DNA from: an uncultured Geobacter sp.
GTDB lineage: Bacteria > Desulfobacterota > Desulfuromonadia > Geobacterales > Geobacteraceae
Direction: 5' to 3'
NCBI GenBank assembly: GCA_903925075.1
Contig: CAIYDQ010000136.1
Location: forward strand, 24,215-88,214
Length of the DNA: 64,000 nt
Part shown: in pieces, positions 6,882-16,431 of the stretch
Position numbering within the stretch: position 1 is the stretch's first letter
Layout: every line of letters begins with the position of its first letter
The notes under the pieces: generated by a model
What the model saw: only the letters and a program-made list of their open reading frames with translations
Databases searched by the model: none
What the model was told of the DNA's origin: nothing
Program-made: the position numbers and the translations under genes

Positions 6882-9255
6882 CCTGTTCGCTGAATTATGC
6901 ATTCGCTGGCGGGTCTCGATAATGGCGGCGATCGTCGCGGTGACGGTGATCCTCGGCTGCTTCGCCCTGCGGCTGGACGTGAGGACCATCTTCACCGATC
7001 TCCAGCCCAGCAATCACCCGTACATCAAGACCAACGAGGAGTTCAAGACCACCTTCGGCGGGGCCAACGTGGTCACCATCATGGTGGAGACCACCAAGCA
7101 GGACATCTTCAACACGGAGACCCTGGCCACCATCAAGCAGATCACCGACGACCTCTTGCAGGTGGACGCCGTCAACCAGTTCCAGATCGTTTCGCTGGCG
7201 TCGAAGAAGCTCAAGAACATCCGGGCCTCGAACCTCGGCATCGAGTCGCTCCCGATCATGTGGCCGGAACTCCCCAAGAACGAGGAGCAGATCAACAAGC
7301 TGAAGAAGGACGTCATCTCCAACCCCATGGTGTACGGCACCTACGTCTCCGGTGACCTGAAATCGGCCGTGATCACGGTTGACTTCATCGACCGGCTGAT
7401 CGACTACGGCAAGGTCTACCCGCAGGTGAAGAAGGTGATCGAGAGGGCCAAGAGGCCGGACGTGGCGATCAAGGTGGTCGGGCAGCCGATCCTGGCCGGC
7501 ATGGTGCTCGATTACTTCCCCGAAACCCTCAAGATCGTCGGCCTGATCGTCGTCACCATCGCCATCATCCTGCTCATGGCCAAGGGGACGCTGCGCGGCA
7601 TGAGCCTTCCCTTGCTGTCGGCCCTGATTTCCTGCGTCTGGACCTTCGGGGTGATGAGCATCATCAAGATCAACCTGGATCCGCTGGCGGTGGTCATCTG
7701 CTTCATCATCTGCGCCCGCGCCGTCTCCCATGCGGTGCAGATCAACGCCGCCTTCAACGTGGAGCGGGAGCAGGGGGGCTTCGACCCGCGCGCCGCGGCG
7801 CGCATCGCCATCGCCAAACTGTTCCGCCCCGGCATGCTCGGGCTGGCGGTGGACTTCGGGGCCATGGTGGTGGTGGCCATGACCCCCATTCCGCTCTTGA
7901 AAAAAGCCGCCATCATCGGCGGCATCTGGATCGCGCTGATGATCGTCTGCACCGTGGTGATGGTCCCGGTGATCCTTTCCTGGTGCAGCGCGCACCACGA
8001 GAAGCGCTTCATCAAGTACAACATGAACCCGATCATGAAGTGGCTCTTGCGCCTGTTCGGGGACATCGCCACCAGCAAGAAGTCGGCGACCGCGATCCTG
8101 GTGGTGGCGTTCATCGCCCTGGCCATATCCGGCTACTACGCGAAGAACATCAATATCGGCGACTCCAACCCGGGCTCCCCCATCCTCTGGCCGAACTCCA
8201 CCTACAACAAGGACGACGCGGCCATAAACTCCAAGTTCCCCGGCTCCGACCGCATGTTCCTGGTGATCTCCGGAAAGCAGGAAAACGCCATGAAGGAACC
8301 CGCGGTGCTGGAGAACATCACCCGGTTCCAGCAGTACATAGAGGCCCAGCCGGAGATAGGGGCCACCGTTTCCCTGGCCGACATCATCCGCCCGGTCAAC
8401 ATGACGGTGCGCGAGGGGAACCCGCGCTTCTTCAGGCTCGGCGAGGACGCCGGCGTGAACGGCGAACTGCTCTTCCTGGCCCTGACCGGCTCCGATCCGG
8501 GCGACATCGACCGCTTCACCGACGACACCTTCAAAAACGGCTCGGTGCTGATGTTCTTCCGCGACCACAAGGGGGACACCATCCGCCGCGCGGTGCAGGC
8601 GATCAAGGATTACGCCGCCGCCAACCCGATGGCCTCCGCCTCCTTCAGGCTTTGCGGCGGCATGATCGGCGTTTTGGCCGCCATCAACGAGGAGATATTC
8701 TCCGGGCAGATCCAAAGCATCGCCCTGTCGCTTTTACTTTTGTTCCTCTTCTGCGCCTTTGCCTATCGCTCCACCCAGGCGGGACTCTTCTTCCTCCCCA
8801 TGGTGCTTCTCTCCAACGCCATCACCTTCTGCTTCATGAACTGGTTCGATATCGGCCTGAACATCAACACCCTGCCGGTGGCGGCGCTGGGGATCGGCCT
8901 TGGGGGCGACTATGCCTTCTACATAACGGACCGGATCAGGGAGGGGTATGCCGAGACCGGCGATCTCTCCAAGAGCATCCATTTCGGGCTGATGACCGCC
9001 GGTCGAGGGGTCATGATCACCGCCACCACCTTGGTCATCTCTGTGATCTTCTGGTACTTCTTCTCGTCCCTGCGCTTTCAGGCGGAAATGGGGCTGCTGA
9101 TCGCCGTTTGGATGGCGGTTTCCGCCGTCAGCGCGCTGCTGCTGATCCCGTCCATGATCTATGTTTTCAAACCGCGATTCGTCGTCGTGGCCGGAAAAGC
9201 CGACGAACGACCGGAGGAGGTGAGCGATTGCGAACTGGTTGCACTGGCTGAGTAG
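6874..9255 (+). CDS. MMPL/RND-superfamily transporter
   Basis: The 793-residue inner-membrane protein has the RND plan. The first membrane segment (about 15-35) is followed by a large periplasmic loop (about 40-210), a block of five helices (about 215-375), a sixth-to-seventh helix transition near 405, a second periplasmic loop (about 430-610), and a final block of five helices (about 620-770). GLGGDYAFYITDRIREG in the second block fits the family's conserved helix. MMPL proteins move lipids or hydrophobic compounds. Clustering with DUF1302 (outer membrane) and DUF1329 suggests a trans-envelope route for a hydrophobic substrate. Import or export cannot be told from the sequence. The gene is translationally coupled to the YCF48 gene. 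Confidence 0.88.
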   Translation: MANLFAELCIRWRVSIMAAIVAVTVILGCFALRLDVRTIFTDLQPSNHPYIKTNEEFKTTFGGANVVTIMVETTKQDIFNTETLATIKQITDDLLQVDAVNQFQIVSLASKKLKNIRASNLGIESLPIMWPELPKNEEQINKLKKDVISNPMVYGTYVSGDLKSAVITVDFIDRLIDYGKVYPQVKKVIERAKRPDVAIKVVGQPILAGMVLDYFPETLKIVGLIVVTIAIILLMAKGTLRGMSLPLLSALISCVWTFGVMSIIKINLDPLAVVICFIICARAVSHAVQINAAFNVEREQGGFDPRAAARIAIAKLFRPGMLGLAVDFGAMVVVAMTPIPLLKKAAIIGGIWIALMIVCTVVMVPVILSWCSAHHEKRFIKYNMNPIMKWLLRLFGDIATSKKSATAILVVAFIALAISGYYAKNINIGDSNPGSPILWPNSTYNKDDAAINSKFPGSDRMFLVISGKQENAMKEPAVLENITRFQQYIEAQPEIGATVSLADIIRPVNMTVREGNPRFFRLGEDAGVNGELLFLALTGSDPGDIDRFTDDTFKNGSVLMFFRDHKGDTIRRAVQAIKDYAAANPMASASFRLCGGMIGVLAAINEEIFSGQIQSIALSLLLLFLFCAFAYRSTQAGLFFLPMVLLSNAITFCFMNWFDIGLNINTLPVAALGIGLGGDYAFYITDRIREGYAETGDLSKSIHFGLMTAGRGVMITATTLVISVIFWYFFSSLRFQAEMGLLIAVWMAVSAVSALLLIPSMIYVFKPRFVVVAGKADERPEEVSDCELVALAE

Positions 9256-9292
9256 GAGAACCCTCCTCCTGCGGAAACGGGGAGGCGGGTGC

Positions 9293-9336
9293 TAGGTAGG
9301 GGACTGGCTCCGCGGAACGCGGTGCCTGTCCCCCTA
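9293..9336 (+). terminator. Intra-operon hairpin (possible attenuator)
   Basis: GGGGACTGGCTCCGCG..CGCGGTGCCTGTCCCC forms a strong GC-rich stem in the 150-base gap between the MMPL and DUF1302 genes. No T-run follows. It may weaken read-through or protect the upstream mRNA; full termination is not supported. Confidence 0.5.
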
Positions 9337-9407
9337 GAGGATCGGAAAAGCGCCTGCTGAACAACTGACGTGTGATGACTATTTGACGATTACCGGAGGA
9401 TTTCTCA

Positions 9408-11030
9408 ATGAAATTAAGAGTACTGACGAGCATTCTGAGTTTGTGCTGCATGATCTGCTGCCTGGCGCCGGGGCAGTCGCGGGCCGACGACGAGCAGGCG
9501 GCCCCGGTGGCGGACGGCGCGGTCGCCTTGGCTGAGACCGGGGGCTTGGCCCCGGCGGCGGACAACACGGTCGCCGTGCTGGAGCCCGAGACCCCGGCCG
9601 AAGCGGCGATGGAGTTTCCGGCCCCGGCGCCCAAGCCCGGAATTTTGAACGGTTTCGAATTGACCGGCTACGTGCGGCATTACATGAGCTTCAACCTCAA
9701 CAACGTCCCGGAAACGGCGGGCAACGACGCCGGCAAGATGTCCATGAACCGGCTGTCGCTGCTCACCCAGCTGAAGGGACCGATCGGGCCGGCGAACCTC
9801 ACCCTGATCGGCCGCCTCTCGCGGGAGCAGATGACCAGTTACCTGAAGGACCTGCAGAGCCTGGCGCGCCAGACCTCGCCGCAAACCGACTTCGCCAGCA
9901 AGTACGACGAGAACGAAATCAGGGAATTCTACCTGGACATGCCGATCGGCGATCGGATCAAGCTGCGGGTGGGCAAGCAGCAGGTAGTCTGGGGCGAGAC
10001 CGACTTCTTTCAGGCCATGGACGTGGTGCACGGCTATGACTACTCCTGGCGCTCCTTCCTGGAGCCCGAGAACGAGGAGTGGCGCAAACCGCTGATCCTC
10101 GGCAACGCCCAGATAGCCGTTCCCGAGCTGCGCGGCAACCTGCAGCTGCTGGTCCGGCCGGGCCTCGACCGCGCCCGGGACGTCGGCAACACCTTCGACA
10201 TGTTCGGCGGCCGCTGGGCGCAAAACGGCTCCCGCGGGTTCAACCTCAACGACAACAACGTGGCCCTCACCCACTTCGAATTGCCGGTCGACTTCCATCA
10301 CAAGGACGGCGACACCGACAAGGCCCACTACGGCGGGCGCTGGATGGGGACCATCGGGGCCAACAAGGACCTGGCCTACAGCCTGAACTACTACCATACC
10401 CAGGCCCAGAATCCGGTGGTCTTTCAGGACCCGACCGCTCCCATCGGGCTCGCCTTCATTTTCCCCACCATCGACATCTACGGCGGCACCCTGAGCGGCA
10501 AGATCCCGCTCGACTTCCTGGACACCATCTTCCGGGCGGAGGTGGCCTACGTGCCGAACCAGCCGCTGAACAACGCCGCCTTGGACGTGGTCAAGAAGGA
10601 CGCCGTGCGCAGCATGTTCGGACTGGACACCAACCTGCGCCTGGAGCGCATCCTCGGCACCTGCAACGCCAGCATGCTGAGTCTGCAGATCTTCGACACC
10701 TTCATCACCGATTACAAGGCGAGCCAGCAGATCAACACCGCCTTCGGCTCCAGGCAGAAGGAGCACGAGACCCTGCTTACCGGCATCTTCACGCTCCCCT
10801 ACGCCTCGGACAGCATCAGGGGGCAACTGGTGGCGGTGCAGGATCTCAGCAGCAACGGCGGCATCGTGGCGCCCTCGATCGAGTTCATGATGGGACCGAG
10901 CTGGCGCGTCAAGCTGGAGGGGGACATCTTCTACGGCGGCAAGAGAAACGACGCCGGCAACCAGGCCAGCATGTTCGGCTCCTTCGCCCACAGCAGCCAG
11001 GTCATGTCCCGGGTCACCTATCAGTTCTAG
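9408..11030 (+). CDS. DUF1302-family outer-membrane protein
   Basis: The 540-residue protein has a signal peptide (MKLRVLTSILSL...GQSRA, cleaved near residue 26) and an Ala/Pro-rich stretch to about 80. A long run of alternating beta-strands follows, ending in an aromatic residue (RVTYQF), the usual C-terminal signal for beta-barrel assembly. Recognisable family features include GKQQVVWGETDFFQAMDV near residue 190. DUF1302 proteins are thought to form outer-membrane barrels and occur with DUF1329 and MMPL genes in clusters for hydrophobic compounds. Here the gene would supply the outer-membrane step of the transport operon. The start has a good ribosome site (CGGAGGA). Confidence 0.85.
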   Translation: MKLRVLTSILSLCCMICCLAPGQSRADDEQAAPVADGAVALAETGGLAPAADNTVAVLEPETPAEAAMEFPAPAPKPGILNGFELTGYVRHYMSFNLNNVPETAGNDAGKMSMNRLSLLTQLKGPIGPANLTLIGRLSREQMTSYLKDLQSLARQTSPQTDFASKYDENEIREFYLDMPIGDRIKLRVGKQQVVWGETDFFQAMDVVHGYDYSWRSFLEPENEEWRKPLILGNAQIAVPELRGNLQLLVRPGLDRARDVGNTFDMFGGRWAQNGSRGFNLNDNNVALTHFELPVDFHHKDGDTDKAHYGGRWMGTIGANKDLAYSLNYYHTQAQNPVVFQDPTAPIGLAFIFPTIDIYGGTLSGKIPLDFLDTIFRAEVAYVPNQPLNNAALDVVKKDAVRSMFGLDTNLRLERILGTCNASMLSLQIFDTFITDYKASQQINTAFGSRQKEHETLLTGIFTLPYASDSIRGQLVAVQDLSSNGGIVAPSIEFMMGPSWRVKLEGDIFYGGKRNDAGNQASMFGSFAHSSQVMSRVTYQF

Positions 11031-11088
11031 CCGCCGCGGATAAGGGACGGCGAAACGGCATCAACCAATCAACCAGGAGGAAAAAAGG

Positions 11089-12372
11089 ATGAAAAGCCAG
11101 TTTTCTAAAACCATCGTCACAACAGCGGGGCTGATGGCGCTGGCGGCGCTTGTCGGCGGCGCCGCCTTGGCCGGCGAGGTTCCGGTCGGAACGGTTCTCA
11201 ACAAGGCCAATCTGGCCGCCATGGAGAAGGAGACCTTCCAGGGGATGCCCATCGGCAAGCTTCTGACCGACAGCCAGAAGATGTGGATCAAGGATTACAA
11301 CCTGAAGATGAAACTGGGGAAACCGACCGAACTCAAGGTCGATCCCGCCTATCAGGCCGCCACCAAGAAGTACGCCGGACAGGCGACCCTGGATCCGGCC
11401 AAGAAAACGGTCGGCAACTACAAGGCGGGCATCCCCTTCACCAACGTCGACCTCAAGGATCCGGACGCCGGCTACAAACTTGCCTGGAACCAGTATTACG
11501 CCAACCCGGTGATGGGCGACAACTGGATTGCGCTGGGCGACGTCACCATCACCGAGTCCAAAAAAGGGGTGATCGACCATTTCGAGGCGATCAGCGCCAA
11601 GCTGGCCATGGAAGGACGCACCACCGGCGGCGCCCCGCTGGTGGGGAACGCCGGGGACCACGCCCAGTACCTGCTGGTGCTCACCAAGCCCTTCGATCTC
11701 GCCGGGCTCGGCATTTACACCAAGCAGTACAGTAACGGCAACATCGACGACGCCTGGGCCTACGTCAAGTCCATCCGCCGCACCAGGCGCGTCGCCGGCG
11801 GCAAGAGCTGGATGGATCCGCAGCCCAAAATGGACCTCCTGAACGACGACAACCAGGCCGTCAACTGCTACCCGCTCATGTACAAGGGTTGGAAATTCGT
11901 GGAGAAACGCTGGATACTGGCGGTGGTGAACGCCCCCAACCCCAACGTCAGGCACGCCGTCTTCAAGGACAACATCGAGCAGTCGGCCCCCTACTGGAAC
12001 CCGTCCAACGCCGTCTGGGAGCCGCGCGAGGTCTACGTGCTGGAGGCCACCATGCCTCCCGAGCACCCCTACTCCAAGAAGGTGCTCTACCAGGACGTCA
12101 AGTACCCCATGTACCTGCAGGGCGATCTCTATGACCGTAAGGGGAGCCTGTGGCGCCTGTGGAGACAGACCTACAGCCAGTTCACCGCCAAAAACGGCAA
12201 GCCCGGCATAGCCCTGTACAGCACCCAGGCGATCGACTTCCAGCGCACCCGCGCCACCTACATCGACATGGCCCACACCCAGTTGAACAACCCCGAGTTC
12301 AACGACAAGGCGTTCACGCCGGAGATGCTCTCCTTGGCGGGGAGCGGCGGTCTCGACAAGTACATGAAGTAG
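11089..12372 (+). CDS. DUF1329-family exported protein
   Basis: The 427-residue protein has a signal peptide (MKSQFSKTIVTTAG...AALAG, cleaved near residue 29) and is probably periplasmic or outer-membrane associated. The remainder is the single DUF1329 domain, rich in Trp and Tyr, resembling lipoprotein-carrier-like beta folds (family knowledge). It follows the DUF1302 gene by 58 bases with an AGGAGGAAAA site. The two families co-occur so consistently that a shared transport complex is likely. It is the last gene of the operon; a GC-rich hairpin lies downstream at 12419. Confidence 0.85.
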   Translation: MKSQFSKTIVTTAGLMALAALVGGAALAGEVPVGTVLNKANLAAMEKETFQGMPIGKLLTDSQKMWIKDYNLKMKLGKPTELKVDPAYQAATKKYAGQATLDPAKKTVGNYKAGIPFTNVDLKDPDAGYKLAWNQYYANPVMGDNWIALGDVTITESKKGVIDHFEAISAKLAMEGRTTGGAPLVGNAGDHAQYLLVLTKPFDLAGLGIYTKQYSNGNIDDAWAYVKSIRRTRRVAGGKSWMDPQPKMDLLNDDNQAVNCYPLMYKGWKFVEKRWILAVVNAPNPNVRHAVFKDNIEQSAPYWNPSNAVWEPREVYVLEATMPPEHPYSKKVLYQDVKYPMYLQGDLYDRKGSLWRLWRQTYSQFTAKNGKPGIALYSTQAIDFQRTRATYIDMAHTQLNNPEFNDKAFTPEMLSLAGSGGLDKYMK

Positions 12373-12418
12373 CGCTTCGGGATGTGATAAACAGGCGACA
12401 ATAATAAAGAAATATGTT

Positions 12419-12458
12419 ATCCGTTGTGCGACGGCCGGGGTGCCGTCGCGCAACGGAT
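12419..12458. terminator. GC-rich hairpin after the DUF1329 gene
   Basis: ATCCGTTGTGCGACGGC and GCCGTCGCGCAACGGAT form a nearly perfect 17-bp stem with a 6-base loop. There is no T-run, so termination is probable but not certain. It could also reduce read-through into the histidine kinase gene. Confidence 0.55.
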
Positions 12459-12527
12459 ATTGCTTATCCAGCGCGGTTGTCGGCGGGTCGTGCGCCGCTT
12501 TCCGGATGACGCCTAAGGTTGAAAGTT

Positions 12528-14780
12528 ATGAGCTGGTCCAAAATCGAAATAGTGGTGGCGGGAAGGTCGGGACCGAGCGTCGAGGAGCTGGTCGCCATCC
12601 TGGGCAAGGGGGGGTACGCGGCCAGTACCGCCGACAGCGCGGCGGCGCTCCTGGAATCGGTGGTCTGCGGCGCTCCCTCGCTGGTACTGCTCGACCTGAG
12701 CATCTCGCAGGACCCCTACGCGCTTTGCCGCGGCTTGAAGGCCGACCCCGCCAGCTGCGAGCTGCCGGTGGTCTTCGCCGGCTCGCCCGAGGCGGGCCTC
12801 GATCGCGCGCGCCTTTTCGAGGCCGGCGGCGGCGCCTGGGTCTCTCCCCCCTTCTGCGAGCAGGAACTGCTCGCCGTGGTGAAAGCGCAGATCGATCTGA
12901 GCCGGGCGCAGGCGCGCCTGCAAAAACAGACCGCCCTGCGGCTAAAGGCCGAACAGGAACTAAAGGAGTGCGATCAGCGCCTGCAATCGATCGTGGACAA
13001 CGCGGCCGCCATCATCTACGTGAAGGACGATCAGGGGCGCTACACCCTGATCAACCGCAAGTACGAACTGCTGTTCCACGTCAAGCGCAAGTACCTGATC
13101 GGCAAGACCGACTACGAGATCTTCACCAAGGAGGCGGCCGACGGTTACCGGCACAACGACCAGTTGGTGCTCAAGTCCGGGCAGGCCATCCAGGTGGAGG
13201 AGGACGTCAGCCATGACGACGGCATCCACTCCTACATCTCCATCAAATTCCCGCTGCAAAACGTCAACGGCGAGAACAACGCCGTGTGCGGCATCTCCAG
13301 CGACATCACCCGGCGCAAGGAAGCGGAAATGCTGCTGCACCAGGCCAAAGAGGCGGCGGAATGCTCCAACCGCGCCAAGAGCGTCTTTCTCGCCAACATG
13401 TCCCACGAGCTGCGCACCCCGTTGAACGCCATCCTGGGCTTTTCGCAGCTCATGCTGCGCGACGCCGCCATGTCCGCCGCCTCCAGAAAGCATCTTTCCA
13501 CCATCAACCGCAGCGGCGATCATCTGCTCTCCCTGGTGAACAACGTGCTGGAGGTGAGCCAGATCGAGGCCGGGCGCAGTTCCCTGCACCTGACCACCTT
13601 CGACCTTTGGCGCCTGATCGAGAACATCATCGAGATGTTCGCCATCAGGGCCAGCCAGAACCGGGTGCGCTTCAGCGTCACCAGGCAAAAAGAGGTGCCG
13701 CGCTATGTGGTTGGCGACGAGCGGAAGGTGCGCCAGATACTGATCAACCTGTTGGACAATTCGGTGAAATTCACCGAGAAGGGGCACATCTCCCTGCACC
13801 TCTCCGTGCTGGGCGGGCAGTTGCCGGCGCCGGAGGCGGGAGGCGGCAAGCCGCGCACCGTGCTCTTCGAGGTGGAGGACACCGGGGCCGGCATCGCCCC
13901 GCAGGAAGTGGAGCGGCTTTTCCAGCCGTTCGAACAGACGCTGAGCGGCAAGAGCGTCGGCGGCACCGGCCTGGGGCTCTCCATCAGCCGGGAGTACGCG
14001 CGGCTGACCGGCGGCGACCTCACCGTCGCCAGCGAGCCCGGCAAGGGGAGCGTCTTCCTGTTCAGCTTGCGCTGCCAGGAGGGGAGCCCCAAGGACGTGA
14101 CCTGCGTCAAGGATGGCCGGCGGGTGATCGGCCTGGCCGAGGGGAGCGGGGAGATAACCGTCCTGGTGGTGGACGACAAGCAGGACAGCCGCACCTTCGC
14201 CACCGAGCTCCTTACCTCGGTGGGCTTCAGAACCCGCGAGGCCTGCAACGGCGAGGAGGCGTTGGCCGCCTTCGCCAAGGAGCGCCCCGACCTGGTGCTG
14301 ATGGACATGCGCATGCCGGTGATGAACGGTTATCAGGCGACCCGCTGCATGAAGGCTGCCGGCGGCGAGAAAAAGACCCCCATCATCGCGGTCAGCGCCA
14401 GCGCCCTGGACGAGCAAAAAAACGAGATCCTGGAGTCGGGGGCCGACGAGTTGATCTGCAAGCCCTTCAAGGACTCCGAGCTGTTCGCGGCCATCGCCAG
14501 GCTGCTCGGCGTCAGTTACCGCTACCAGGACGAGCGGGCCGTCCCCGGCGCCGCCAGGGCGTCGGCCCTGCCGTTGGCGGCGCGGCTGGACGCGCTGCCG
14601 GCAGAGCTTCGCCAGGAACTGCGGACGGCGCTTTTGGCGCTCAACGTCAGGGCCGTGCGCGCGGTGGCCGAGCGCGTGCGCGCCGTCGACCGCGCGCTGG
14701 GCGAACTGATCGAGGAGTTCGAGAAAGGCTTCCGTTTCGAGGAGTTGCTGGATCTGCTGGATCGAAAGCGACGCCGCTAG
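12528..14780 (+). CDS. Hybrid sensor histidine kinase with degenerate N-terminal receiver
   Basis: I use ATG 12528, spaced well from AAGG, instead of TTG 12519. The 750-residue protein is cytoplasmic; no membrane segment is seen. Order: receiver-like domain (about 5-125) with the phosphoacceptor-like Asp in LLDLS but without the acidic pair and the Lys; PAS domain (about 145-265) beginning SIVDNAAAIIYVKD; HisKA with MSHELRTPLN near 300; HATPase with NLLDNSVKF, DTGAGIAP and GGTGLGLS (about 400-525); a complete C-terminal receiver with VVDDKQDS, LMDMRMP and KPF (about 545-665); then an Ala/Arg-rich tail. It is likely the partner of the sigma54 response regulator encoded next, sensing a soluble cytoplasmic signal such as a pathway CoA ester (inference). 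Confidence 0.9.
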   Translation: MSWSKIEIVVAGRSGPSVEELVAILGKGGYAASTADSAAALLESVVCGAPSLVLLDLSISQDPYALCRGLKADPASCELPVVFAGSPEAGLDRARLFEAGGGAWVSPPFCEQELLAVVKAQIDLSRAQARLQKQTALRLKAEQELKECDQRLQSIVDNAAAIIYVKDDQGRYTLINRKYELLFHVKRKYLIGKTDYEIFTKEAADGYRHNDQLVLKSGQAIQVEEDVSHDDGIHSYISIKFPLQNVNGENNAVCGISSDITRRKEAEMLLHQAKEAAECSNRAKSVFLANMSHELRTPLNAILGFSQLMLRDAAMSAASRKHLSTINRSGDHLLSLVNNVLEVSQIEAGRSSLHLTTFDLWRLIENIIEMFAIRASQNRVRFSVTRQKEVPRYVVGDERKVRQILINLLDNSVKFTEKGHISLHLSVLGGQLPAPEAGGGKPRTVLFEVEDTGAGIAPQEVERLFQPFEQTLSGKSVGGTGLGLSISREYARLTGGDLTVASEPGKGSVFLFSLRCQEGSPKDVTCVKDGRRVIGLAEGSGEITVLVVDDKQDSRTFATELLTSVGFRTREACNGEEALAAFAKERPDLVLMDMRMPVMNGYQATRCMKAAGGEKKTPIIAVSASALDEQKNEILESGADELICKPFKDSELFAAIARLLGVSYRYQDERAVPGAARASALPLAARLDALPAELRQELRTALLALNVRAVRAVAERVRAVDRALGELIEEFEKGFRFEELLDLLDRKRRR

Positions 14781-14794
14781 CGCACAAACCCATG

Positions 14795-14814
14795 TGCCGC
14801 GGAGAAAATCCGAG
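14795..14814. repeat. Copy of the TGCCACGGAGAAAATCCGAG intergenic repeat
   Basis: TGCCGCGGAGAAAATCCGAG lies in the 85-base gap between kinase and regulator genes. It differs by one base from the inverted copy at 55145-55164 and the right arm of the hairpin at 57503-57550. Confidence 0.6.
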
Positions 14815-14865
14815 GTAAATTCACATGTTGAACGACCTACCATTTAGTTTGCAGCGGAGAGCGCC

Positions 14866-16410
14866 ATGAGTCACGCAACGCCGGACGGCAACGAGCCTTC
14901 ACTTTCCACACTGCTGGGAAACGTCCTGGTGGTGGACGACACCTTCCAAAACCTCGACCTCCTTTCCGAGATCCTGGTCAAGGACGGCTTCGACTTCCGC
15001 CCCGCCATGAGCGGCCGCATGGCCCTGCTGTCGGTCGGCAACGTGCTCCCGGATCTGATCCTGCTCGACGTCCTGATGCCGGAGATGGACGGCTTCGAGG
15101 TCTGCCGCCAGTTGAAGATGGACCCGCTCACCCGCGACATACCGGTCATTTTCATCAGCGCCCTGGAAGAGGTGGTCGACCGGGTGAAGGCTTTCGCCGT
15201 GGGGGGGGTGGATTTCATCTCCAAGCCATTCCACGCCGAAGAGGTCCTTGCCAGGGTGAGGACCCATCTGGCCCTGAGGAGGTTGCAGATAAACCTGGAG
15301 AAGAAGAACGCCCAGCTGCGGCACGAAATAGCCGAGCGCGAGAAGACCGAGGAGGAACTTTCCCGGTTTCAGGAGCATATGGCGGGCGTCTTGGAAAGAA
15401 AACTGCTGCACCCTGAGGCGTTCAAACAGCTCATCTCGCAAAGCGAAACGATGCGCGCCATCTTCCAGTACATCGAGGCCCTGGCCTGCAGCTCCGAGCC
15501 GGTGCTGATCATCGGGGAGAGCGGAGTCGGCAAGGAACTGATCGCCAGGGCCATTCACGAGGTGAAGCAGCCCGACGGCCCCTGGGTGCCGATCAACTGC
15601 GCGGGCCTGGACGACAACATGTTCTCCGACACCCTTTTCGGTCACGTCAAGGGGGCCTTCACCGGCGCGGACCAGGCGCGCTCCGGCATGATCGAGAAAG
15701 CCGCCGGCGGAACGCTGTTTCTTGACGAAATCGGCGATTTGAGCCTCGTCTCCCAGATAAAACTACTGCGCCTCTTGCAGGAAAAGGAATACGTCCCGCT
15801 GGGGAGCGACCGGATCATGAAGGTGGCGGCGCGCATAGTGGTGGCGACCAACGTCAACCTGGAACAGAAGCAGAAAAACGGCGAGTTCAGGAAGGATCTC
15901 TATTTCCGGCTCTGCACCCACCAGATCGAGATCCCCCCGCTGAGAAAGCGTCCCGAGGACCTCCCCGTTTTGCTCGACCACTTCCTGGGCGAGGCGGCGC
16001 GCGACATGAACAAGAAGAAACCGACCCCCCCGGCGGAGCTTGCCGTGCTGCTGTCCAACTACCATTTCCCCGGCAACATCCGCGAGTTGCGCGCCATGGT
16101 GTACAACGCGGTGAGCGTTCACGGCGGGAAAAAACTCTCCATGGAGCTCTTCAAGAAGGCCATGGGACTTGCGGACAAGGAGAAGGATGCCGGCGCCGAC
16201 CCGGCGCCGAAACAGCCGCGGCTGGCCTTTTTCGACACCCTGCCGACCCTCAAGGAAGCGACCGAACTGCTGGTGGACGAGGCGATACAACGCACCAACG
16301 GCAACCAGTCGATCGCGGCCAAGCTCTTGGGCATCACCCAGCCGGCGCTGAGTAGCCGCTTGAAGATCTGCGCGCACAAACGCAGTGCTAAAATGCTCGC
16401 CGATAGCTGA
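14866..16410 (+). CDS. Sigma54-dependent response regulator (NtrC type)
   Basis: 514 residues. Receiver domain about 18-135 with VVDDT, phosphoacceptor Asp in ILLDVLMP and Lys in SKPF. A coiled coil follows (about 140-180). The AAA+ domain (about 190-425) has Walker A GESGVGKE, the sigma54-contacting GAFTGA and Walker B GTLFLDEIG. A Fis-type helix-turn-helix (NQSIAAKLLGITQPALSSRL) is at the C-terminus. It should activate sigma54 promoters when phosphorylated by the adjacent hybrid kinase. Two such promoters flank this gene pair at 5636 and 16636. A palindrome shared by both upstream regions begins only about 20 bases after this stop codon. Target assignment is inference, but the arrangement is compelling. 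Confidence 0.92.
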   Translation: MSHATPDGNEPSLSTLLGNVLVVDDTFQNLDLLSEILVKDGFDFRPAMSGRMALLSVGNVLPDLILLDVLMPEMDGFEVCRQLKMDPLTRDIPVIFISALEEVVDRVKAFAVGGVDFISKPFHAEEVLARVRTHLALRRLQINLEKKNAQLRHEIAEREKTEEELSRFQEHMAGVLERKLLHPEAFKQLISQSETMRAIFQYIEALACSSEPVLIIGESGVGKELIARAIHEVKQPDGPWVPINCAGLDDNMFSDTLFGHVKGAFTGADQARSGMIEKAAGGTLFLDEIGDLSLVSQIKLLRLLQEKEYVPLGSDRIMKVAARIVVATNVNLEQKQKNGEFRKDLYFRLCTHQIEIPPLRKRPEDLPVLLDHFLGEAARDMNKKKPTPPAELAVLLSNYHFPGNIRELRAMVYNAVSVHGGKKLSMELFKKAMGLADKEKDAGADPAPKQPRLAFFDTLPTLKEATELLVDEAIQRTNGNQSIAAKLLGITQPALSSRLKICAHKRSAKMLADS

Positions 16411-16431
16411 CGCCGGCGGCGGCCCCGCGAC

